Positions 20,575 through 30,817 of a stretch of 43,412 bases of DNA are shown in pieces (the first letter of the stretch is position 1; the number at the start of each line of letters is the position of its first letter). The notes beneath the pieces are model-generated. The model did no database searches. It was not told the origin of the DNA and worked only from the letters and a program-made list of their open reading frames with translations. This DNA comes from Helochares maculicollis. Lineage: Eukaryota > Arthropoda > Insecta > Coleoptera > Hydrophilidae. A program made the translations under genes and the position numbers. Location: assembly GCA_033557835.1 (NCBI GenBank), contig JAWQRO010000311.1:1-43412 (forward strand), in the 5' to 3' direction.

Positions 20575-22200
20575 TGAATAACCTCATTTTGTCTGCAAAG
20601 AAGCGAAAATTAACATGAAAATTGTGCATTTAATGAGAGTCGGGAATTAAACTATTTTATCTCCAACAATAATAAAATTCATTGTACGATTTGTATCCAG
20701 CTTTGTCTGTGTATAAAGAATACATTATTAAAGGGCACTTTTCTATTAGATATGAAAACAAGTATAAAAAACACATTGGTGAAGCAAGAAAAATTGTTGT
20801 CCCTGAGTATAAACAACTATTATGCCTAATAAGTATGTTTTCAAAAATAAGTACAGATAATGAATAAATTTTGGCTGCCTTTTATGAAGTTTCTTTGTAA
20901 TTAGCCAAAACTAAAATAACCATTTAGTTTTTTCTAAAAAAAATACGCCGTTATAATGGCTCAACACTTTATGCAGAAAAATTGGCGGACAAGTTAGACT
21001 CTGTAGCATTATCTCAATAAACAGTGGCATGACGAATAGATTATATGGGCGAATATATTTCGAAAAAATGCGATTGCATTGTTGAGTGTGAATACTTTTC
21101 AATATGTTTGAATGAAAGTACAAACCAAACAAATATCGGTCACTTATTAAATTTTACTTTTTGCTTTTCAAAAGATTTACGGAGGAAATATTAAATTTAA
21201 GGCCAGTACATGGAACAACTACGGGTAGCGATATTTTTCAAGCAGTTAATAAAACTGTTTTCTACTATGGCGGATTTTAAAAACGTTCTTTTATTATAAA
21301 TGATAGAGCAAAACCTATGACAGGGACAGTATCTGGATTCGCGGGACTTAAACAAACTGGCATCGACTGCCCAATAATCCACTAGACCATACACCAAGAA
21401 GCCTTATGTGGATAAGTCTTTGCTCCAAAATAACTACATGAACGATGTCATTAGAATAAATCTAATTAATGGCGGATACAAATATTTGATCCGTAGAAAA
21501 TATCGTAACTTTTTAATTGAAATTAAAGTAAATATACAGATTTGTTATTACACTCAGAAATCAGAAGGCCAAGTGCTGGCCAATGCTTGCGCAGGTTTTT
21601 GCTTTACGAAAAGAAATAACTTACGTTTTAAGCATTGAAATTAAACCTGGCACTTTCGATCTTATTAACTAATGCAAGATCCTCAACTTTTGGCTGATCT
21701 TGCACTTTGAACTAATATGATTCATAATTTAAGCTAATTAAGTTACAAGGTAAACACAATATGGCTAACTTGTTTAGAGGTTTGGAGTTTAGAAGTAAAC
21801 TAAAATTGTATAAAACTTCTCTAGGACAGAACGATTTCTACTTTTTCCTAGTTGCAAGGAACATTACAAAGAAATGTGAAACTTTTAGGATGCCAACTTT
21901 TTAACCACTTGAATTATCGAATTGTCGAATTTGAACAGCGTTTAGCAGATTTTAAAGAGTTAGGGAACGATGTATCTCTCTTTATCCATCCATGATTGCA
22001 ATTGAAATCGTAAATGTTGATTATGAATTGCAGTTATATGATCTACAATTCGAACCCTCTTACAAAGTTAGAACACAATCTTGAATTTAATTTTTGAAGC
22101 TCCTTAGGGAGCGTTCCTCCACTAGAACATCTTGGCTTAAAAATGGGCTCTATGATGGGCAGTACTAATTTTTGTGAAAGTGCTATGAATACTAAAATCT
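20575..22200 (+). pseudogene. hAT transposase pseudogene, GTF2IRD2/ZBED-like
   Basis: Plus-strand fragments in three frames follow the order of a full hAT transposase of the type domesticated in vertebrate GTF2IRD2 and ZBED genes. A KKRK start near 20600 precedes NYFISNNNKIHCTIC. Next are ALSVYKEYIIKGHFSIRYEN and KHIGEARK (20682-20867), the BED-like finger. GTTTGSDIFQAVNKTV lies near 21215, MTGTVSGFAGLKQTGIDCP near 21317, and IHQEALC near 21390, a hallmark motif. FRGLEFRSKLKLY and YELQLYDLQFEPSYKVRTQ (~22020-22080) mark the C-terminal part. Stops and frameshifts occur every few dozen codons, so it is long dead. Terminal repeats were not located. Confidence 0.85.
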
Positions 22201-22329
22201 AAATATAGGTCTTGACTGTCAGATCAGTCAGTCACACATATACTTTATCTGTGATAAATTAAGATAAAATAATGAAAAATTATTAAAATTAAATATATTT
22301 ACACTGACAATCCAGTGTTTATTTATTTT

Positions 22330-23606
22330 TCTTTGTAAAGTTAAAAGTTTATTTCTGGCTCTTCAAGAGATGGCGCATAAAATGTATTGAAGTAGCCGCT
22401 GAAACCCAAAGCGCCATTTTTATGGTAAGACTGCCCATTACAAAACCTCATATTCGTGTAGTTGTTTACGTGCTAGCAGCATATTTCTCTTTCTTGTTAA
22501 ACATGTCGAATTTTGAGCCAAGTAAAAAGCATTTGCGGCATATATTGATTTTCTTGTTCAATCAAATGAAAAAGACATCGGAAAGTCAGCGAATTCTTGT
22601 AGAGACTTACGGCGATCTTGCTTCAATTGTCAAGACTTGTAAACGCTGGTTTCAACGTTTCAAAAGAGGCGATTTCAATGTTATTGACAAAGAAAGTGAA
22701 AATCAACCAAAAAAGTTTGAAGACGACGAATTACAAGCATTATTGGACGAAGACGATACACAAACACATAAATGATGACGAAGCAGTTGAATGTCGCTCG
22801 GCAAGCCATTTACGATTGTCCGAGAGCCATGGGAAGATTCAAAATGTTGGAAAATTGGGTCCACACAAACTGAACAAATGACAGATGGAAAGACGATAAA
22901 CTGTGCGAAATGGTGCATTTTCGCTACAAAAGAAAGGGTTTTTGCATCGAGCTGTAAATGACGAAAACAAAATGGATATATTTTGAGAATCCCAAACGTA
23001 AGAAGTCGTCGGTAACGTCAGGACAACCATCAACATCGAGTACAAAGCCGGATCGTTTTGGGAAGAAGACAATGCTGTGTGTGTGGTAGAATAAGAAGGG
23101 AGTAGTGTACTACGAGTTTCTCAAGCCCAGTGAAACAGTTAAAACCGTCCGCTACCTACAACAAATTATCAATTTAAACCACGCACTGATCGAAAAACGC
23201 CCGGAATGGGCTCGAAGACACGGCAAAGTTATTCGACAGCAGGACAACACTCCTTCACATTTAGCCAAAGTAGTTAAAGAAACGATTTCTTCGCTTGATT
23301 GGGAACTCCTAGCCCTCCCGCCGTATTTGCCAAATCTGGCACCTTCTGATTATCACCTCTTCTCATCGATAGGACACGCACTGGCTAAACAGCACTTTCG
23401 AGCATGTACAAAAATGGCTCGATGAATGTATATCAATGAAAGTTAAAGCTTCCTTTTGGAATGGTATCCATAAATTGCCCAAGAGATGAATAAAATGTGT
23501 AAAAGGCGAGGGCCAATATTATGCATAAAAAAATGTCTTACTATTGTTCTTAAATATTTGCGTATTTTTCATGAAAAAAAAACACATTTTAAACTTGCCC
23601 ACCTGG
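22330..23606 (+). mobile_element. Mos1-like mariner, copy 3
   Basis: The right terminal repeat ends ...AAACTTGCCCACCTGG at 23606 and is followed by TA. The left end is eroded; recognisable subterminal sequence (GAGATGGCGCATAAAA, CAAAGCGCCATTTTTATGG) starts by ~22366, putting the boundary at roughly 22330. The element is oriented with its transposase on the + strand. It is the least damaged Mos1-like copy here. Confidence 0.87.
22503..23528 (+). pseudogene. Mariner transposase pseudogene (copy 3)
   Basis: The ATG at 22503 begins MSNFEPSKKHLRHILIFLF. The DNA-binding half is open for about 90 codons (ILVETYGDLASIVKTCKRW, NQPKKFEDDELQALLDEDD) until a frameshift and TGA near 22772, just where the family reads QMM. 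After one more shift the catalytic half is open from ~23105: VYYEFLKPSETVKTVRYL, RQQDNTPSHLAKVVKE, then LAPSDYHLF. The two Asp residues are 34 residues apart (DD34D). The natural stop is at 23526-23528. Two or three single-base changes separate it from an intact frame, suggesting fairly recent death. Confidence 0.9.
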
Positions 23607-23639
23607 TACATTCAGTGACAAACGAACCCTGTTTGGAGA

Positions 23640-24264
23640 CGGACGTGCATCAAACTGGGCGATAATTTTTGTTAAGTTTATTCTTTCGTATATTGTGCTC
23701 GTATTAATTTATTTGCAGATAATCTTTTGTTTTGCAAATTTTATATTTTTAATCCTCAATACAACGTGGTGTCAACGTAGAATTTACACGTACTTCTCTT
23801 ATACCAATATAAACCATCGCAGTAACGCCTACAAAAAACATTAATTCTGCTTTTGGACCAGGTACCACTAATGAAAGAACCATTAGATTTTGCTACTCTA
23901 AATTTCGTTCTGACGATACCAGCTTTGAAAACAAGCCCCACCGAAGACCGAAATATGATATTGATAAAGTAGTATTAAAAGCTATTGTCGAGCCTAATCC
24001 TCAAAAAAATGTTCGACAAGACGCAACGGCGCTTGGAATTTCGCATTCTACCATTGTTAGACATTTAGATGATATTGGAAACATGAAAAAGTTGGATGAA
24101 TGGATAGCTCATGAATTGAAAGATATGCAACAGAGACGACAGTTTGAAGTCGCATTGTCTTTATTGTTAAGGAACAACCGAGAGTAATTTTTGTGACAAA
24201 ATTGGATTCTTTACGATAGCCGCAAAAGATCTGGACAGTGATTGGATAAAGACGAACCCCTAAA
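23640..24264 (+). mobile_element. Cecropia-type mariner fragment (5' half)
   Basis: Plus-strand fragments give NERTIRFCYSKFRSDDTSFE (~23870-23930), RRPKYDIDKVVLKAIVEPNP (~23950-24000), ALGISHSTIVRHLDDIGNMK (~24030-24090) and KLDEWIAHELKDMQQRRQFE, then WILYDSRKRSGQWLDKDEP (~24200-24258). This is the DNA-binding half and the region after the first catalytic Asp of a cecropia-type transposase. It stops dead at PLN, where the next element begins at a TA. The remaining half was not found in the window. Confidence 0.82.
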
Positions 24265-24266
24265 TA

Positions 24267-24682
24267 TACGAGGTGTGTTAAAAAAGTATCGCGAATTTTG
24301 TGTTTTTTTCAAAGATTATTTATTTATTCATGAATATCTATTTTGTCCCCTTCAAAGTAATTCCCATGAGATATTTTACACTTGTGCCAACGTTTTTCCA
24401 ATCTTGGAAGCACTTAAAAAAATCATTTTTCTTTATCTTGTCAGCTCCTCCTTCGATGCCATCTTTATCTCGTCAATATTAGCGTAGCGTCGTCCTTTCA
24501 TGGGCCTTTTAAGTTTCGAGACGAAGAAAAAGTCACAGGGGGCCATATCTGGGGAATAAGGTGGCTGCGGCATCATTAGTGTGTTGTTTTTGGCCAAAAA
24601 GTCGCGCACAAGCAACAGTGTGTGAACAGGGGCGTTATCATGGTGCAACAGCCAATTTTTGTTCTTCCACAAATCCTGCATT
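24267..24682 (-). mobile_element. Irritans-like mariner fragment
   Basis: The left end reads ACGAGGTGTGTTAAAAAAGT, a familiar terminal repeat of this group. The minus strand then encodes the C-terminal part of a transposase: DLWKNKNWLLHHDNAPVHT, LAKNNTLMMPQPPYSPDMAP, CDFF and KLKRPMKGRR, with the second and third catalytic Asp in place. At ~24682 the frame ends abruptly and sequence of a Mos1-like element in the opposite orientation follows, so the N-terminal half is gone. Confidence 0.85.
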
Positions 24683-25242
24683 TTGCATCGAGTTGTAACT
24701 GGCGATGAAAAATGGATATATTTTGAGAATCCCAAACGTAAGAAGTCGTCGGTAACGCCACGACAACTATAAACATCGAGTACAAAACCGGATCGTTTTG
24801 GGAGGAAGACAATGCTGTGTGTGTGGTAGAATAAGAAGGGAGTAGTGTACTACGAGTTTCTCAAGCCCAGTGAAACAGTTAATACCGTCCGCTACCTACA
24901 ACAAATTATCAATTTAAAACACGCACTGATCGAAAAACGCCCGGAATGGGCTCGAAGACACGGCAAAGTCATTCTGCAGCATGACAACGCTCCTGCACAT
25001 TTAGCCAAAATGATAAAAGAAACGATTTTATGGCTTGATTGGAAACTCCTACCCCACCCGCCGTATTCACCAGACCTGGTGAATGGATATCAATGAAAAA
25101 GGAAGCTTCTTCTTGAATGCCCGAGAGATAGATACAATGTGTAAAAAGCGAGAGCCAATACTTTGAATAAAAAATGTTTTACCATTGTTCTTAAATAAAT
25201 GCATATTTTTCATGAAAAGAGGTTTTAAACTTGCGCATCTGG
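24683..25242 (+). mobile_element. Mos1-like mariner, 3' half (copy 4)
   Basis: Begins at the GDEKWIYFENPKRKKS region and runs through YYEFLKPSETVNTVRYLQQI, RHGKVILQHDNAPAHLAKM and LLPHPPYSPDL, then a deletion that removes the third catalytic Asp and most of the C terminus. The terminal repeat ends ...AAACTTGCGCATCTGG at 25242, followed by TA. Nucleotide similarity to copy 3 is very high. Confidence 0.87.
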
Positions 25243-25244
25243 TA

Positions 25245-26724
25245 TATTAAATTATTTGGGTTGGCCAGGGATCGTATGAGATTTGAACAGCCGTGTAAGC
25301 AATTATTACATGAAAAAGAATACCAGAATGATTTGAATATACATGATTCGTTTTGATTTATACCCAATTTCTGGCGATAAAAGGATAATCTTTAAAATAA
25401 CAATGACACACTCCAAGGTATAGATTTCTGGCAACAATTATTTGACGGGTGCAATCATTTCAAAACTTAATATATTGTTGTGAAAAAAAAACAAATTGTC
25501 TCAAAACTATAAGCAAGCGAAGTTGCGGGTAATTGGTAGTAAAGGTACATCATTGGAAATAGTTGTGCGCTACTCTGATTGTTGTCTTTTTCACAAAGTG
25601 ATGGCAGAATACTTGCATAATATTAAATCCAGTTGACAGATGGCATAGGCGCACCACTCTTTCTCTTCCTCAACATCTACTACCTCTAAGTTGCGCCATA
25701 CCTCTGGTGAACTTCTTGGTGAGTCAGAATCGGAACACTGTCTTGTCCGTGTCGACGGGCAAGTCGTGTGCACAAGCAAAACGTTTTACATAAGACTTAC
25801 CATCTGATTGAGTGATTGACGAATTCTGTTTATAAATAGATGTTGAATCGCGGTTTAACGTGTTAATTCGCTCTGTTTTTTGATAAAACTTCGACTATAA
25901 ACGCAGTGGTGTGCGCTAACTTGATGGAATTTCTTGGTGAAATTTGGAAAAAATCGTGGTTTGTTTTGAACATACCTTATTATCTTGCCAACGTTTGGTG
26001 GCCTATTTTGAAAAAAAATTATGGTTGAATTACAAATAAATTCGTAGTAATATTTGAAGAAATCTCTCAAGTGAAAAGACCTCGAAAAAGCTTTGTTTAA
26101 CGGTAGACAATTGTGGCGAAAATTAATAAGACCTTTGGGATACCCAATCGCCTTAATTCGATTTGAAATAAAACTGCAAAAAGTGTTAAATTCGCTTGCG
26201 ACCACAAACATTCCATATCGTGTGAAATTTCATTCTCGTTCACATTGGTATTTATGGCATAGTGAAGTGACCTATATTTCCTTTAAAACACTAAGTTGCA
26301 TTATTAATAAATCGATTTGTTTTTTAATATTTATCGAATCTGCTTACATGAAAAATTGCATTGTTTATATGAATTAGTTGTTAGAATATTTATGTCAGTT
26401 TTGTATTTATGTGCAAATGTATTAATTTATAAATAGAACCGCAAACCTCCGGAAATATCTAGCAATTTGTTTAGTTTTTTCAACAGTCAGTTATAATTAA
26501 ATTTTTATTCTGATTCATGCTTCGCGGTCTGTCGTACCAGTTTCACTTCTTTTTGTTCTTAATTAAAATTTATCGTCAGGATAAAACATAAATTGCTTAC
26601 TCCAGGTAAATTTATGGACGAGTCTCGGCCGAAGTGTGGCACTAATCAAAGCTGACATTTTTTAAGAGCAGTAAACTTAAATTGACACTCTATAAACCGC
26701 ATGATGTTCTACCTTAATGTCCAC
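25245..26724. other. Region without a firm gene; one GC-richer patch
   Basis: Mostly AT-rich. The patch at 25591-25780 is richer in GC and open on the minus strand (includes SDSDSPRSSPEVWRNLE, then VDVEEEKEWCAYAICQLD), with coding-like composition but no recognised domain. The plus strand there has a CTTG/GTGAGT donor-like site near 25719. Overlapping open frames on both strands at 25855-26377 show no motif. No RNA gene was seen. Confidence 0.4.
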
Positions 26725-26730
26725 TATAAA
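26725..26730 (+). promoter_or_regulatory. TATA box candidate for the exon at 26833
   Basis: TATAAA in the context CACTATAAATTTT, about 108 bp upstream of the probable start codon at 26833. A transcription start near 26755-26760 would give a 5' UTR of about 75 nt. Confidence 0.4.
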
Positions 26731-26832
26731 TTTTACGATTTTATTGATTCCTTAACGTGATGTCAAGGAAGCTAAAGCGATAAGACTAAGTAGATAGAAA
26801 GGCTTGTAAAGTGCGCGAGGAACCATGTGAAA

Positions 26833-26935
26833 ATGGCAATATTTTTCGCATGCTTTTTTGTGGTTTTTGCTTTGAGGTTTGGTTTCTCTTCGGAAACCGA
26901 ATGGGATGGAGTGACTCCATGGTTTTCCGGTTCAC
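26833..26935 (+). CDS. Probable first coding exon of a secreted or membrane protein
   Basis: From ATG at 26833 the exon encodes 34 residues. The start is a strong signal peptide (MAIFFACFFVVFALRFGF), followed by SSETEWDGVTPWFSGS, which reads as the beginning of a mature protein. It ends at 26935 before GTAAGT, leaving phase 1, the usual phase for signal-peptide exons. The ATG at 26833 is preferred over the one at 26825 because that is followed at once by TGA; the resulting ATG-stop could act as a minimal upstream frame. I do not recognise the mature start, and no matching next exon was identified, so the gene may continue beyond the window. If the laminin exon is active, this gene is nested in its intron on the same strand. 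Confidence 0.5.
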
Positions 26936-27519
26936 GTAAGTTTTTGATTTTTGTTTGCATATTATCTTTATTTAATAGCGAAAAGCAATCACGGCATCAA
27001 GGATTGTTGACACAGTCGTGTCGACTTTTTAAGATAATCTAACATTTAAGCAGATTTAATCTGTGCATAAATCTTAATGATACAATTGTGCGAGGAGGTG
27101 TAAATTTGCATACATTAAATAGCACTAATAGTGAAAGATAAGTAACTTGGCCTATGTTTACAAACTGATTCGTGTGCGTGTAAAGTTCGTACCGAAAAGT
27201 AGAGCGGAATGCAGTTGCAGTGTCTTTGGTGCATTTACTGCTGCTGTTATAACTATTATTATTCTGGTAAGCCGCCCCGTCTATTAAACTTATAACGAGT
27301 AGATATCACAAAATCAATTACGTATATTGAAGCCATGTAGCAATAAATAAATGTACAAAACAATCTAAAATGATTTTTCTAAAAGTCTATTAATTCGTCG
27401 TGGATTTTATGAGCGTTAGGGTGGCCAATAAAATTAATTTTATGACATAGTTTCACGTCTGAAGCGTCTTCGTGTACAGCGCAAAGTAAATAAGTATACA
27501 ATGAGAAAAAGGTAAAGGT
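26936..27519. other. Intron-like AT-rich stretch after the signal-peptide exon
   Basis: A GTAAGT donor at its start, then AT-rich sequence with no recognised exon, repeat or RNA gene. Confidence 0.4.
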
Positions 27520-27660
27520 AATGGGCGCCTAATTCAAGTTGGGCGTGATGGTCCATTAGGTTTGACCACGGTCTCTATCGAAGAGATGCTGGAGTACAGC
27601 ACAAAGCGGAGCGGCTGGGCCGCTCCCACGGCTCTTTCAGGCCCACGCATTTAATGTTTC
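27520..27660 (+). other. GC-rich island with a 7-bp hairpin, unidentified
   Basis: About 140 bp stands out from the AT-rich surroundings. It contains GAGCGGCTGGGCCGCTC, a perfect 7-bp stem with a TGG loop. One plus frame is open for ~48 codons (includes GRDGPLGLTTVSIEEMLEYS) up to a TAA. It could be a SINE head, a structured RNA, or a coding remnant. I could not find a tRNA-like B box or flanking target duplication. Confidence 0.4.
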
Positions 27661-28029
27661 AATTCTACCGTCTGCTGCATAAAAGAAACTGCATTTTATG
27701 TGTACAAATATTTTACATATACGAGAGTCTATTAAGCATTGCGTGTAATAACTACATTTTTTCCATTCATTTATGACGTAATCTTGGCTTCGAACATCTT
27801 CTTTAATCGTGAGGTATTTTGTTAGGTTTCAGGAGCGTTGCACAATTCTCTACTTTAAATTCCTTATTTTAGATTTAGGTCCTCCATCTCACTATAATAC
27901 AGTAATACCTTGTTTATTGAGGTTCCGGTTGGCACTATTTTAAAGCAGTTTTACGGAAATAGTGGGATTCATCGATACTTTTACGCGCAGCGATCGCATT
28001 CCCCAAAATCCAAAATAATTTCTCTGTAT

Positions 28030-28290
28030 TGCTTTTTCCTCTAGTGATATACAAACGAGTTTTTATTCATCGATCACGAGATCATGACGGATCTCCACGT
28101 TTTGAGTGCCCTTAAATCCCTCTTGACCATTTTTGACATGATGTTTGTGTGTTTGTGTGTCTTGTGTGTATGAGTGTGTACGTAAACACGATAGTAGTTG
28201 GATCGTTTTAGGTGGAACGATGAAATTTGGCATAAGACTATATTTCACAATGGTATTTATGTACCAATTTCTGGAACACATAGGTCCATT
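28030..28290 (+). repeat. Dispersed repeat, copy at 28.0 kb
   Basis: Carries the family words CGGATCTCCACGTTTTGAGT, TTGACCATTTTTGACATGA, a GT-rich run (28144-28180), GTAAACACGATAG and AACGATGAAATTTGGCATA. The GT-rich run looks like an internal slippage tract. The family is not named. Confidence 0.65.
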
Positions 28291-28339
28291 GGAAATACCT
28301 GATTACCTGCACAGGTTTGAAACTTTTTCAGTAAACTAA

Positions 28340-28980
28340 GCGTTCACCTGAGGGCATTGGTTTGAAAGTTCTTACACGCTAGATAAAAGACACTAAAAAA
28401 CTCTTATATAAGAAGTTTCAAGCTGAACGGAACACTACAGACGGTATTTTAGTAAGAAATTATTGCCACAAAAATTGCAAACCAGATTTTCAGCTCGTAT
28501 GCTGCAGAGTTGAAAATATCTGTGCAGAACGCACTTATGCATAAAATAAAAAAAAGAGACTATTTGTATATCTCGAACACATGGTTCAGTTCTTGGACCC
28601 TGATGGCTATGCCTTTGAATTTCAAAACATGTGTATATTTAGTAAGACAGAAAACTGAATAAGCTTCGCTTACTCGGGATTCGCTCGCTTAATTTGAGTA
28701 CAGATAATAAAACGTGAAACACTTTATGATGTTTACTTTTTAAGCGCATTCATTAAACAAGAAAACTCCACTATGAGCAAGTGAAGCAAAAGCATATTCA
28801 TTTCGTGGTTAGTTTAGTATGTCAGAATAATATTTCTAAAAATTCACTCTGTTATCTTTGAGTTTCTATTCTTCAGTTATGATAATGATATTCTGAATGT
28901 GAATCTCTCATTTTTATTTCGTTTGAATTTTCCAATCTGCTTTTCTAATAAAATTTCATTTTTAACTCTTGGCTTTTTTG
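28340..28980. other. Unassigned sequence with one hairpin motif
   Basis: AT-rich. The only recognisable item is a TAAGCTTCGCTTACTCGGG motif (about 28660-28690), shared with three places near 37 kb. Confidence 0.4.
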
Positions 28981-28984
28981 TGGG

Positions 28985-29290
28985 ATCTTAAAAAAATTCG
29001 ACCTCAAGATTTTGACGGATCTCCCCGTTTCAAATGTCCCTGAATCCATTTTGACCATTTTTGGCATGTTGTCTGTGTATGTGTATGTAAACAGGATAGT
29101 CAGGCCGTATGAGCTGGAGCAATGAAATTTGGCATACCGCCATTATCGCAAAAACTTAGATCTGTATCAACTTTTGAGGCATGTAGAACTACCGGAAGTA
29201 CCCGTTTAACTACACAGTTTTGAAATTTTTCCAAAGAAAGTAGACTTTAAAATTAAGCTATCGGAATAAAATTTCTTACACATCTTAATT
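28985..29290 (+). repeat. Dispersed repeat, copy at 29.0 kb
   Basis: Second, longer copy. It shares TTGACGGATCTCC, TTGACCATTTTTGGCATGT, a short GT run, GTAAACAGGATAGTC and GCAATGAAATTTGGCATA. It extends into ACCGGAAGT-CC and TACACAGTTTTGAAATTTTT words that are also found at 40 kb. Confidence 0.7.
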
Positions 29291-29626
29291 ATCGCAAAAA
29301 ACTGACAGATACAATTTTTCAACAAGACTGGAAGATCGGAAGTGCTATTTTTATAATTTGGACAATTGCAATTTTAGTAGGCCTTGGAATAAAAAAACTT
29401 TACAAAAATACTTAGCATGGAAAATATAACAATAACAAATAGTTTCGTTTAAATTTGAAAACCGGAAGTGGGACTTTACCGTCATAAATTTAATTTTTTA
29501 GTTATGAATTTATGTTCTACAATTGGACCCTTCCTTTAATTATGAATGCACATTTTAAAATGCAAGCCTTCGCAAAGGGATTTTACAAACGTTCCACATT
29601 GCAGACAAGTGAATAATATGTATAAG

Positions 29627-29630
<4 letters not shown>

Positions 29631-29672
<42 letters not shown>
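29631..29672. repeat. (TA)n microsatellite
   Basis: An uninterrupted run of 21 TA units. Such runs are unstable and common in AT-rich introns. Confidence 0.97.
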
Positions 29673-29673
<1 letters not shown>

Positions 29674-30817
29674 TACACACAAAGTTTTGTACAGTACATA
29701 AAGGAATATTAAAAATATTTCGATGATATATATGTACTGAAAAAGAATTGAATATTCCTTATGAATATATTAATTTATTGAAAATAGACATTGAAGTATA
29801 TGTGAATTATGAATATTAAAACTTTTGCGTTTAGTTTTGAAACTCATGTAAGTGTTTGTAGTTATATTATTAATAATGGCAGGTACTTTTATGTCGTACC
29901 ACGGGAATGTTGAGTGGAGACACTCCAGATTTTTTATTTAACTATACATTTTTTCTCGAAAACCACTGCTTTAGAATTTAATCCATAAGTTGTAAACATA
30001 TCATCCTAAGCTCTTGAATTATTATCAAAGATTTCAAAACCTGTTTTTGTAGATGTAGCCAAACAGAAGCCTTGAACTATACCATTTTCAATTTTGGTAC
30101 TTCAATATTTTCCGATATTGATAACTTATAATGCTCTAATTCTCAACTTTGTTATCCTAAAACCTTAAACTTTTAATCTTCGGGCTTTGAAACTATCGTT
30201 TTAAGTTTCTTTTTATTTTAATACTCGGTGCTGTAATCTTAGAAATCTAATAGCATTATTGTTTCATCCCTCATCTTTCATTTGTAATTCTAGTTTAGAG
30301 CTCAGTCGCAAATATCCAATACAAAAAATCATATTCACCTAATGTAATCAATACAATTTTCAGATTTTAGTTTTTTAATATGTGACAGTTTTCAACGTTG
30401 AATGGCAAAACAGAACGATTTATGGCAACGTTTGCTTTTAGTATCAATTTATCAAGCACATATCAATTGAAAAATCTGAAACCGATTTCATGGTTAAGAT
30501 TATTACCAATTTATATTAGTGTCACAATACGCTGTTACTTCAGCTTTGGCGACTTTTTTATGATAATAGATCCCGTTATCAAACCACAACTACAATATTA
30601 CAGATTTTGTAGAAAATATAATTTTGTCTTTCATTGAGCTAACAAAAAATGTTTGGGAAGGGTTTGGAGGAACATTTGGACAGATTTAAGAAAGAATCAC
30701 GAAACTAGACACTGTTATTGATATGAACGGAATAGTGGAATTATTGAAACAGAATTAGATTAGGTAAATGTTCAAAATATTCAGATACAGAAGAAGTGTA
30801 AAATAAGAACGTAAACA
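29673..30817. other. AT-rich region without recognised features
   Basis: No motif-bearing frame. A plus-strand open frame at 30398-30637 (79 codons) is hydrophobic and unremarkable. Confidence 0.45.

Noticed and set aside
20682..20867. A free-standing 61-residue gene
   Set aside because: It is the BED-finger part of the broken hAT transposase that continues in other frames to ~22200.
22703..24812. Open frames antisense to the mariner transposases (for example minus 22703-23072 and 24576-24812)
   Set aside because: They are reverse-strand shadows of transposase-coding sequence with no independent motif.
27520..27660. tRNA or tRNA-derived SINE head
   Set aside because: I could not find a convincing B box or a cloverleaf; only one hairpin is evident. 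Left as unidentified rather than called a SINE.
26833..27660. Splicing the signal-peptide exon to the GC-rich island (acceptor TACAG before CACAAAGCGG)
   Set aside because: The phase works and gives ~30 more codons, but the acceptor lacks a pyrimidine tract and the island may be a repeat. Not enough to annotate.
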